Below are positions 1 through 5,639 of a DNA stretch of 5,828 nt, piece by piece. This DNA is from an uncultured Eubacteriaceae bacterium (GTDB taxonomy: Bacteria > Bacillota > Clostridia > Lachnospirales > CAG-274): NCBI GenBank assembly GCA_938042265.1, contig CALIRN010000331.1:1-5828 (forward strand). The letters are read 5' to 3'. A model generated the notes under the pieces. That model saw only the letters and a list, made by a program, of their open reading frames with translations, searched no databases and had not been told where the DNA came from. The position numbers and the translations under genes were made by a program. The first letter of the stretch is position 1. The number at the start of each line of letters is the position of its first letter.

Positions 1-397
1 CCCTTTCACCTAAAATTTCAATAATATCACTTAAATAATCGGAGCTGATACTATTGCCCACAAAGTAAATCTCAGGTAAACCGGGATGCTTTTTAAGGTT
101 GTAATTGCTGCCGTTGATAAATTCAAGGGCTGCTCTGCCGCCCAGATAGGAGCCGCCGATACCTATAACAATAAGTACTTCACTGTTTGACTGTATCTTC
201 TTTGCGGCAGCTTTAATGCGGGCAAATTCATCCTTATCATAGTCAAAAGGAAGGTCTACCCAACCAAGGAAGTCATTGCCGGCGCCTGTCTTTTCATTGA
301 GGGTTTTATTGGCAAGCTCTACCATAGCCTCCATCTTTTCAAGCTCACCCTGTGCAAGAAATCCCTCAACACCCTTTGTTTTAAAATTAATTGACAT
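1..397 (-). CDS. pgi: Glucose-6-phosphate isomerase, N-terminal part (runs off left edge)
   Basis: This enzyme interconverts glucose 6-phosphate and fructose 6-phosphate in the cytoplasm, linking glycolysis with sugar-phosphate supply for the cell wall. Only 132 codons plus one base lie in the window; the family is usually about 450 residues, so roughly the last 70% is outside. The translation begins MSINFKTKGVEGFL and contains GIGGSYLGGRAA at residues 79-90, the sugar-phosphate-binding signature of the SIS-fold isomerases, followed by an IYFVGNSISSDYL segment typical of bacterial Pgi. The ATG at 395-397 is preceded by AGAAGGG (408-414 on the plus strand) at a 10-base spacing. The gene lies 33 bases downstream of pdaA on the same strand with no hairpin in between, so it is probably co-transcribed. 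The family call is firm; the operon is inferred. Confidence 0.93.
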   Translation of the reverse strand, partial: MSINFKTKGVEGFLAQGELEKMEAMVELANKTLNEKTGAGNDFLGWVDLPFDYDKDEFARIKAAAKKIQSNSEVLIVIGIGGSYLGGRAALEFINGSNYNLKKHPGLPEIYFVGNSISSDYLSDIIEILGER

Positions 398-430
398 TTC
401 ACATCATCCCTTCTTTTATTTAAACTTTAA

Positions 431-1306
431 TTAGCTTTGTAATTTATCAAGCGTTTCAAAGCTGTAGCCCTGTGCCCTGAGAGAGTCTATAATCTGCGGC
501 AGAGCCTCCATATTGGAGCTTGAAACTGCGTGGAGCAGCAAAATTGCACCATTATGATATCTTTCCATTATCGTATTATAGGCAACGGCTTTGCCGGGTT
601 GATTGTCAGTTTCCCAATCCCTGTAGGCAAAGCTCCAGAATATGGTTTTATAACCTAAGTTGTGAGTAACGGCAAGGGTTCTTTCACTGTATTCACCCAT
701 AGGAGGTCTGAAAACCCTGGGCATATCACAGCCGATAAGCTGCTTATAGGTTGCCGCCGTCTGTTTGATTTCATTTTCAAGCTCGCTGTCACTAAGGGCG
801 GGGGAGCTTAAATGCCTTACGCTGTGGTTACCTACAATATGTCCTTCCGCCTGCATACGCTTTACCAAGTCGGTATTGCGTTTTATGTAGTCCTCGGTAA
901 CAAAAAATGCCGCTTTAACCTGCTTTTTTTTAAGTACATCAAGTATTTTGGAGCTGTAGCCGTTTTCATAGCCCTCATCAAAGGTAAGGTAAAGGACCTT
1001 TTGAGAAGTATCGCCAACATAAAAGGCACTATATTTTTCATAGTCAATACCGCCCCTTACCGTAGGGGTTTTATGCTCCTTGTTAGGGTTATAATACCAC
1101 CCCAACTTATCTTTGGACAAGCCTTTTGTATCAATAATACTGACAGTTGTAGCCTCAATAGCCGCCTCAGTGGTGGTTGTGGAGGTAAGGCTTTTTGCAA
1201 GCTCTGCACCTCTTTCAGCATCGGTGTTAATACCGCCTGTAATTGAAAGGGCAACGGCAGCACCTGCTGCAAGAGCAGTTACACCTGTCATTGCATATAG
1301 CTTCAC
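431..1306 (-). CDS. pdaA: Polysaccharide deacetylase, PdaA-type (delta-lactam biosynthesis, peptidoglycan de-N-acetylase)
   Basis: A predicted NodB-fold, metal-dependent de-N-acetylase acting outside the membrane on N-acetylmuramic acid of peptidoglycan. In Bacillus, PdaA makes the muramic delta-lactam of the spore cortex. With the GTG start at 1306 the protein has 291 residues. Residues about 5-25 are a hydrophobic signal or anchor segment; a Thr-rich stretch (TSTTTTEAA, 41-49) follows as a stalk; the catalytic domain spans about 100-290. Motifs seen are TFDEG (108-112, catalytic Asp110), NHSVRH (160-165, metal ligands His161 and His165), RPPMGEYS (200-207), FWSFAYRDW (223-231) and LLLH (256-259). 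TFDEGYENGY and the FWSFAYRDW region match the PdaA subgroup rather than generic chitin deacetylases. The open frame continues 32 codons upstream to a GTG at 1402, but that start lacks a good ribosome site, whereas 1306 has an excellent one. The family is certain; a cortex role is inferred from the subgroup. Confidence 0.9.
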   Translation of the reverse strand: MKLYAMTGVTALAAGAAVALSITGGINTDAERGAELAKSLTSTTTTEAAIEATTVSIIDTKGLSKDKLGWYYNPNKEHKTPTVRGGIDYEKYSAFYVGDTSQKVLYLTFDEGYENGYSSKILDVLKKKQVKAAFFVTEDYIKRNTDLVKRMQAEGHIVGNHSVRHLSSPALSDSELENEIKQTAATYKQLIGCDMPRVFRPPMGEYSERTLAVTHNLGYKTIFWSFAYRDWETDNQPGKAVAYNTIMERYHNGAILLLHAVSSSNMEALPQIIDSLRAQGYSFETLDKLQS

Positions 1307-1310
1307 GGGT

Positions 1311-1320
1311 ATCACCTCCC
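1311..1320 (-). promoter_or_regulatory. Strong Shine-Dalgarno site that sets the pdaA start
   Basis: On the minus strand GGGAGGTGAT stands directly before ACCC and the GTG at 1304-1306, giving nearly full complementarity to the 16S rRNA 3' end at proper spacing. This decides in favour of the 291-residue product over the 323-residue open frame starting at 1402. The extra 32 residues of that longer frame would also place a second hydrophobic stretch ahead of the signal segment. Confidence 0.85.
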
Positions 1321-1364
1321 TTGAAATAATAATAACACAACACAGTAAAAATTTCCACAAAAAA

Positions 1365-1393
1365 ATAATAAATTTTGTGACTTTTTTAAACAA
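1365..1393 (-). promoter_or_regulatory. Candidate sigma-A-type promoter for pdaA-pgi
   Basis: On the minus strand TTGTTT (1388-1393) and TATTAT (1365-1370) are separated by exactly 17 bases. The -10 matches the consensus at 5 of 6 positions and the -35 at only 3 of 6. It lies about 60 bases upstream of the GTG start and inside the longer open frame, which agrees with the shorter pdaA product. The region is AT-rich, so a chance match is possible. If pdaA is sporulation-controlled, a forespore sigma factor promoter might be used instead; I did not identify one. Confidence 0.35.
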
Positions 1394-1495
1394 ATTTAAC
1401 ACAACGGGTATTATTTTCCCTTTAAATAATCAAATCGTCATTATGCCTGAAACAGGTTAATATAACCCTTATTTTTTGTTGTATTTTGGTAAATA

Positions 1496-1512
1496 TGCAC
1501 TGTGCACTGTGC
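1496..1512. repeat. Tandem TGCACTG repeat forming a 16-base imperfect dyad; candidate operator
   Basis: The sequence reads TGCACTG twice, then TGC. Viewed from the centre, 1497-1512 is GCACTGTGCACTGTGC: a perfect GTGCAC core (1502-1507), one T:T mismatch on each side, and pairing GCAC/GTGC ends. It stands out as G+C-rich in an AT-rich spacer. Its centre lies about 57 bases upstream of the expected transcription start of the pectate lyase gene, where an activator commonly binds. Regulator and function are unknown. Confidence 0.4.
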
Positions 1513-1546
1513 TTTAATATTTTGTAGCACATTACGTAAAAATTAA

Positions 1547-1555
1547 TGCTATAAT
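1547..1555 (+). promoter_or_regulatory. Extended -10 promoter of the pectate lyase gene
   Basis: TGCTATAAT is a perfect -10 hexamer (TATAAT, 1550-1555) with the TGn extension. No good -35 hexamer lies 16-18 bases upstream, as is common for extended -10 promoters that may need an activator. Transcription would start near 1561, giving a leader of under 30 bases. The ribosome site AAGGAGA (1576-1582) lies 6 bases before the ATG at 1589. A TTACGTAA palindrome occupies 1532-1539, between the usual -35 and -10 positions. Confidence 0.65.
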
Positions 1556-1588
1556 AAATGAAGAATTATTTTTTTAAGGAGACTATAT

Positions 1589-3826
1589 ATGAAAAAATTA
1601 ATCAGTTTAATACTCAGTACGGCGTTGCTAACGGGCTCACTGATGATTATGCCTGCCACCATAACGGTCAGCGGTGCGGCTCCCGAGCTTACATCGGCGG
1701 CAGGCTGGACTGAGGCTCTTTATGTGCAATGGTCAAACGACAGCAATGCGGCAGATGCGGCGGTATACTATAAGTTAAGCAGTGACAGCGCTTATAAAGC
1801 AGCTGATGCACCCCTTATTAGACAGGACGGTACGGGAGGACGTGTGGATATACCGGGGCTTAAGGCAGGTAATTACGATATACGTATTATTACTTCTGAC
1901 GGTACGGAGCTGGCACGTAAGGAAATACCGGTAAGGGCGGATGACCGTTCAGGCTATGCTCATTTTAACTACAGCGGTGTAGGCGCATATAATGATGATG
2001 GTACTCCAAAAAGCGGTGCAAAAATTATTTATGTTACCAATGATACAAAAAACACTGTGGAGTATAGCGGCTATACTGGCATAGGCAATATTCTTAAAAA
2101 TTCAGGCAAGCTTTCGGCTCCCCTTATTGTACGTATTGTGGGTAAGATAGATACTCAGGCAAGAGACGCCGATGGTACCAAAACCACAGATGCCGAAAAC
2201 GGAGTTGTTGCATTAAACGGTCTTACGGATAAGGCAATGAGTGCCGACTCCTATTTTAATATGCTTGATGTTGCAGGCGGCAAAAATATAACCGTAGAGG
2301 GTATAGGTGATGATGCGGTAATTGAAAAATGGGGTTTTACCTGGAGTAACTGCGAGGCAATAGAGGTTAAAAATCTTAACTTTACCAAGTATCCCGAGGA
2401 CGCCTGCAGTACCAGCAAGGGTCAGCGTGTATGGATACATAACAACACCTTTGACGTAGGTGAAAACAAATATGACCTGACAGAGGAGCAGGACAAGCAC
2501 GAGGGAGACGGCTCTACCGATATTATAGAGTCAAAATATGTTACACTCTCCTACAACCGCTATAATAACTGCCATAAAACCTCTCTTCACGGGGGCGGTG
2601 ACAGCGTAAAGCAGTATAACATTACATGGCATCACAATTATTTTAATAAAAGCTCGTCACGTATGCCCCTTGTAAGACATGCAAACGTGCACAGCTATAA
2701 CAATTACTTTTATAAGGGCTCAAACTGTATTGACGCCAGAGCCAGTGCGTGGGTATTTTCCGAGGCAAACTATTTTGACCACTGTACCTATGCCTATAAA
2801 ACAAGTGAAAACACCACAGAGGGCAATCCTGTTGTAAAATCGTGGAATGACATTCTTGTTTCCTCAGGCAGGCAGGACAAAACAGGTACAATATTTACCG
2901 CTTTAGCAAGGGAGGAAACCTATGATGTAAGCTCCAATACGGATAGCTACCACAATTTTGATACAAACCCTGACCTGTTTTACTATGACAGTATCAATAT
3001 GGCAAGTAATACTGCCAATCTTACAAGTGCTCAGCAGGCAAAGGAGGATTGCATTGAGTACAGCGGTGTACTTAAAACCCTGTCAGTGCTTGAAGGTACG
3101 GAGGATTTGGGCGGCGGAGAATTTTCCACCGAAACCACTACAGAGGAGCCCGTTACTGAAACTACAACCTCAAGCCTTATTGCTCTTGATGAAGCAACCT
3201 ATAAAACAAATGATATTTTAACAGACACCTCAAGATTTAAGGTTTTTGATTGTCAGAATGAGTCACTTGTAAAAATTAATGAAAATGGCTATGTTGAATT
3301 TAAGCTCAGCGGCAAGGCTGATGTAACAGTCAGCTATAAGTGTGGCTCAGGCAACTCATCAAAATCGGCTGCATTTATCCTTAATGGCAGGCAGTCGCCA
3401 ATGGTTGCAGGGGGCAGCTCGGCAAACTCGGATTTTGCCGTTAATGACCTTAAGGCAGGCACATATCAGATAACAGCCGTTGTAAACGGCACTACCACAG
3501 TGCAGATAAGTGCGATAACAGTTACCTATACCGGTGATACAAGCACTACTGAAACAACCACAGAGAGTACCACCGAAACCACTACAGAGGCTGATTTTAT
3601 GTATGGTGATGCAGATGCTTCGGGCGCAATAACCTCAAATGACGCTGCAATGATATTAAAAAAGGTTCTTGATTTGGATTTTGAGACACCCCTTGACAGC
3701 CTTACAGACAATGCAGTTGAATATCTTGATGTGGACGATGACGGAATTTTAGGATCAAACGATGCCGCCTGCGTGATTACAAAGGTGCTGGACAGTGAGT
3801 ATAAGTTTTCGTGTCAAAGCAAATAA
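1589..3826 (+). CDS. Secreted multidomain pectate lyase (PL1) with C-terminal type I dockerin
   Basis: A predicted extracellular enzyme cleaving polygalacturonate by calcium-dependent beta-elimination, tethered to a cohesin scaffold by its dockerin. In 745 residues the order is: signal peptide 1-30 (cleavage near SGA/AP); Fn3-like beta domain about 35-116; PL1 right-handed beta-helix about 124-500; Thr/Glu linker 514-528; unassigned beta-rich module about 530-648; second Thr/Glu linker 650-668; dockerin about 670-740. In the lyase, Asp271, Asp307 and Asp311 sit at calcium-ligand positions, and Lys330, Arg358 and Arg363 (RMPLVR) match Lys190, Arg218 and Arg223 of PelC, so it should be active. 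The usual VWIDH reads VWIHN (281-285). Dockerin loops run D674-D685 and D714-D725, both ending SNDAA. The gene is monocistronic: divergent from pdaA and convergent with divIVA. Lyase and dockerin calls are firm; substrate detail is inferred. Confidence 0.93.
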   Translation: MKKLISLILSTALLTGSLMIMPATITVSGAAPELTSAAGWTEALYVQWSNDSNAADAAVYYKLSSDSAYKAADAPLIRQDGTGGRVDIPGLKAGNYDIRIITSDGTELARKEIPVRADDRSGYAHFNYSGVGAYNDDGTPKSGAKIIYVTNDTKNTVEYSGYTGIGNILKNSGKLSAPLIVRIVGKIDTQARDADGTKTTDAENGVVALNGLTDKAMSADSYFNMLDVAGGKNITVEGIGDDAVIEKWGFTWSNCEAIEVKNLNFTKYPEDACSTSKGQRVWIHNNTFDVGENKYDLTEEQDKHEGDGSTDIIESKYVTLSYNRYNNCHKTSLHGGGDSVKQYNITWHHNYFNKSSSRMPLVRHANVHSYNNYFYKGSNCIDARASAWVFSEANYFDHCTYAYKTSENTTEGNPVVKSWNDILVSSGRQDKTGTIFTALAREETYDVSSNTDSYHNFDTNPDLFYYDSINMASNTANLTSAQQAKEDCIEYSGVLKTLSVLEGTEDLGGGEFSTETTTEEPVTETTTSSLIALDEATYKTNDILTDTSRFKVFDCQNESLVKINENGYVEFKLSGKADVTVSYKCGSGNSSKSAAFILNGRQSPMVAGGSSANSDFAVNDLKAGTYQITAVVNGTTTVQISAITVTYTGDTSTTETTTESTTETTTEADFMYGDADASGAITSNDAAMILKKVLDLDFETPLDSLTDNAVEYLDVDDDGILGSNDAACVITKVLDSEYKFSCQSK

Positions 3827-3903
3827 CTGCCCCAGTTAAGGCAGGCGGTAATATGATAAATACCTTGAGGTTACAGTTTTATTAAATCCGCAATAAATAA
3901 TCT

Positions 3904-3929
3904 GGAGCCATTGCTTAGGCAATGGCTCC
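3904..3929. terminator. Bidirectional hairpin terminator between convergent genes
   Basis: A perfect 11-base-pair stem, GGAGCCATTGC (3904-3914) with GCAATGGCTCC (3919-3929), closes a TTAG loop. It sits 77 bases after the pectate lyase stop and 34 bases after the divIVA stop on the other strand. The tail is moderately U-rich in the minus direction (AGATTATTTATT) and weak in the plus direction (GTTTGGCTGT), so it may end minus-strand transcripts better. A smaller CTGCC/GGCAG hairpin (3827-3844) directly follows the lyase stop. Nothing else is recognised in 3827-3963. Confidence 0.8.
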
Positions 3930-3963
3930 GTTTGGCTGTATAAAAAGCAGACAGATGGGTAAA

Positions 3964-4409
3964 TTATTTTTTAAAGTCCTCGGCAGAGTTTTCAAGCAGC
4001 TCCAGCTCGGAGTTGAGCAAAGTCCTCATCTTGGCTCTTAAAGCCTCATACTGAGCCTTTATTCTGTCAGTTTCAATCTCAATTTTATATTGCTCGTTGT
4101 TTGCTCTGTCAAGTATTTCTTTAGCTTTTTGCTTTGCCTCATTTACAATATGGTCAGCCTCGGTTTTGGCATTTTGTCTGGTATCCTCGGCAGTTTTTTC
4201 ACCCTTGACAATTGATGCCTTAAGGGTATCCTCCATATCTTTGTAGTGCTGTATAGCATCATTCATAACGCTGATTTTGTCATTAAGCCTAGTGTTCTCC
4301 TTAAGCAGTTTTTCAAACTCAACAATTACAAGGTCAAGAAAATCGTCAACCTCGTCACAATCGTAGCCCTTACCTCTTCAGCGTTTTCAATATCTACAGG
4401 TGTCAGCAA
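3964..4409 (-). pseudogene. divIVA: divIVA, cell-division/polarity coiled-coil protein, frameshifted near its N terminus
   Basis: DivIVA binds curved membrane at septa and poles and organises division and wall growth. Translation from a TTG at 4407-4409, behind AAAGGAGTGA, gives (M)LTPVDIENAE, the family N terminus. That frame then diverges and stops at 4326-4328. The family sequence resumes one frame over with GYDCDEVDDFLDLVIVEFEKLL and runs through MNDAIQHYKDMEDTLKASIV (Met at 4266) and an Ala/Lys/Glu-rich coiled coil to the stop at 3964. The break is within about 4369-4380. Between DI and GYD there are 20 bases where Bacillus DivIVA has 30, so about 10 are missing, including the membrane-contacting Phe-Arg region. 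The rest shows no decay, which suggests a recent mutation or an assembly error. A 100-residue product from the ATG at 4266 would lack the membrane-binding domain. A repaired protein would have about 150 residues. Confidence 0.85.
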
Positions 4410-4417
4410 AATAATCA

Positions 4418-4423
4418 CTCCTT
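4418..4423 (-). promoter_or_regulatory. Ribosome binding site defining the divIVA TTG start
   Basis: AAGGAG on the minus strand lies 8 bases before the TTG at 4407-4409. It marks the original start in the first frame, although the main conserved coding region lies in another frame. The intact start signal next to a broken frame supports a true or apparent lesion rather than a gene that naturally starts at 4266. Confidence 0.75.
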
Positions 4424-4456
4424 TTACAAAATTCGCACAAATTACTAAAAAATATA

Positions 4457-4474
4457 TCGGAAAGCTAATTCCGA
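4457..4474. terminator. Hairpin with T-tracts on both sides, upstream of divIVA
   Basis: The stem TCGGAA (4457-4462) pairs with TTCCGA (4469-4474) around a 6-base loop. On the minus strand it is followed by TATATTTTTTAG, and on the plus strand by CTGTTTTTTGTG, so it looks like a short intrinsic terminator or attenuator in either direction. It lies 47 bases before the divIVA start and would sit in the divIVA leader if transcription reads through from ylmH. The stem is only 6 pairs, so termination may be partial. Confidence 0.5.
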
Positions 4475-4484
4475 CTGTTTTTTG

Positions 4485-4519
4485 TGCATATAATCACACC
4501 CCACCTTGTGAGGTATGCA
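4485..4519. repeat. Two-tier inverted repeat in the ylmH-divIVA spacer
   Basis: The outer arms TGCATA (4485-4490) and TATGCA (4514-4519) pair. After a small internal loop (TAA against GG), inner arms TCACA (4494-4498) and TGTGA (4507-4511) pair around an 8-base loop, CCCCACCT on the plus strand. The resulting 11-pair stem could form in the transcript leading into divIVA. It matches no riboswitch or leader I recognise. Confidence 0.45.
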
Positions 4520-4532
4520 ATAAAATTTAAAC

Positions 4533-4551
4533 CTGCGGCTTTTCTCCGCAG
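4533..4551 (-). terminator. Short GC hairpin just after the ylmH stop
   Basis: On the minus strand CTGCGG, loop AGAAAAG, CCGCAG, then GTTTAAATTTTATT. The stem is 6 strong pairs and starts 4 bases after the ylmH stop codon. Position and the AT-rich tail suit a weak intrinsic terminator or an mRNA 3'-end stabiliser. The U-tract is interrupted, so read-through into divIVA is likely. Confidence 0.45.
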
Positions 4552-4555
4552 ACCG

Positions 4556-5344
4556 TTATTTAAAAATTTCAAGGACAACAGCAACTCTGTCCTTTTTGGT
4601 AATGCCCTGTATTTCCTTAAGCATTACTCTGCCTGTGCCTCTCAGGGTCAGCATATCTCCCTTTGAAACGGTTTTTGCTCCGCTTATGGCAGGCCCCCAG
4701 TTAATAAATGCCTTTTCGCCCTTGATAAGGTCGGCAACCTTGCTCCTGGACAGATTAAAAGCACCGCAAAGCACAGCGTCAAGCCTGAGAGAGGTGACGG
4801 TAATACGTCTTTCTTCCCCCGGCTTTGCAGATTTACTGTAGGTGCTAAGCAGCTTTGTTTTAACACCAGTACGTCCGACACGCTCCAAATTGGCGCAGAT
4901 AAAGGAGGCAACCTCTTTTTCCGCAAAAATATAAGCACGGTTTTCCTCAAGGAGAATATCTCCTGTTTTTTCACGGTTAATGCCAAGACCGAGAACTGAA
5001 CCTAAGAAATCTCTGTGACTAAGCTCTCTGCTGAATTTGCCGTTATAGCTTATTTCCACACAGGCTATGGGGAAGTCTTTCTCTTCAGGTTCCTCATAGT
5101 CAGGGTAAAAGCCCAGCATACGCCTTTCAGCATAGGCAAAGCCTCCCCATATCATTGTATTAAGTCCAAAGCAAAGTTCCTTATTTATAAGCCTGCAAAG
5201 CACGCCCATCTTATATGGGTCCATAAAATCGGAAAATTGAGGTTCACAGCATTTTATAGTCATCATTGCTTTGTCCAGTGCTCTTGCGCAAAGCATACGC
5301 TCGTCCTCATTTTTAATGCCCTTTAAAAGCTCAGCCTTGTTCAT
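4556..5344 (-). CDS. ylmH: YlmH family S4-domain RNA-binding protein
   Basis: A cytoplasmic RNA-binding protein of 262 residues, the usual family length. YlmH is encoded beside division genes in Gram-positive bacteria. It is related to RqcP, and ribosome-associated quality-control work on Bacillus links it to stalled 50S subunits; a division role is less certain. Features seen: an N-terminal helical region (1-60); GGFAYAERRMLGFYP (67-81); the family hallmark LSHRDFLGSVLGLGINREKTGDI (about 108-130) in the central RNA-binding domain; and a C-terminal S4 domain from about residue 186 (LRLDAVLCGAFNLSRSKVADLI). Its ATG overlaps the ylmG stop in ATGA (5341-5344), and no strong ribosome site precedes it, so translation is probably coupled to ylmG. 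It is followed by a 146-base structured spacer and then divIVA. No defect is visible. Confidence 0.92.
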   Translation of the reverse strand: MNKAELLKGIKNEDERMLCARALDKAMMTIKCCEPQFSDFMDPYKMGVLCRLINKELCFGLNTMIWGGFAYAERRMLGFYPDYEEPEEKDFPIACVEISYNGKFSRELSHRDFLGSVLGLGINREKTGDILLEENRAYIFAEKEVASFICANLERVGRTGVKTKLLSTYSKSAKPGEERRITVTSLRLDAVLCGAFNLSRSKVADLIKGEKAFINWGPAISGAKTVSKGDMLTLRGTGRVMLKEIQGITKKDRVAVVLEIFK

Positions 5345-5625
5345 AATATTATACCGATCAGACTGCCTATTATACTGTAAAGACCGTTAATTATAAGCAA
5401 CAGTATAATAGGTGAAATATCCAGCATCATACCGGGACCCCCCAGGGGAGATTTGTACAGCATACGCTTGATGGGGCTGAGCAATGGCTCGGTAACACTG
5501 TAAATAAAGCGTATAATGGGGTTATCAAACCTCATGGGCAGCCATGATAAAATGCATCTTACTATAACCATAAGCTCAATAAACCTTACAAAATAGCCCA
5601 AAGCTACATAAACAGTTACAATCAT
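5341..5625 (-). CDS. ylmG: YggT family small membrane protein YlmG
   Basis: A 94-residue integral membrane protein with two hydrophobic segments (about 5-30 and 68-94) around a conserved amphipathic middle. Family features seen are RCILSWLP in the first half, TEPLLSPIKRML in the centre, and LDISPIILLLII leading the second membrane segment. YggT/YlmG proteins are conserved from bacteria to plastids and are associated with division and membrane-linked functions, but the biochemical role is not settled. The ATG at 5623-5625 has GGAG 8 bases upstream (5634-5637), within the 14-base gap after sepF. The 3' end overlaps ylmH by four bases, marking a tight operon. Confidence 0.9.
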   Translation of the reverse strand: MIVTVYVALGYFVRFIELMVIVRCILSWLPMRFDNPIIRFIYSVTEPLLSPIKRMLYKSPLGGPGMMLDISPIILLLIINGLYSIIGSLIGIIL

Positions 5626-5639
5626 ATATCAAGCTCCAA

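Noticed and set aside
812..1246. Long open frames on the plus strand opposite pdaA.
   Set aside because: They overlap a well-conserved deacetylase, lack ribosome sites, and give low-complexity or unfamiliar translations; they are shadows of the real gene.
1307..1402. A 32-codon N-terminal extension of pdaA beginning with GTG at 1402, with its own hydrophobic stretch.
   Set aside because: It has no well-spaced ribosome site, includes the candidate promoter, and precedes a GTG at 1306 that has a near-perfect Shine-Dalgarno site and a signal-like N terminus.
3536..3592. The ACC/ACT/GAA-rich repeats in the pectate lyase as a DNA repeat element.
   Set aside because: They encode Thr/Glu linkers in frame and are explained by protein composition.
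3964..4266. Treating the 100-residue frame from ATG 4266 as a complete small coiled-coil gene.
   Set aside because: Conserved DivIVA sequence continues upstream in the same frame through GYDCDEVDDF, and the family N terminus with its start signal is found just beyond in another frame.
4369..4380. Programmed ribosomal frameshifting in divIVA.
   Set aside because: No slippery heptamer is present, and about 10 bases of the expected coding spacing are missing, so slippage would not restore the normal N-terminal domain.
4485..4519. A known riboswitch or T-box leader before divIVA.
   Set aside because: None of the conserved motifs I know for such elements (for example the T-box AGGGTGG-type core with specifier stem) is present; only simple hairpins are seen.
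4246..4530. A 94-codon plus-strand open frame opposite the divIVA start and spacer.
   Set aside because: It reads across the divIVA antisense strand and the hairpin spacer, shows no recognisable family and has no convincing ribosome site.
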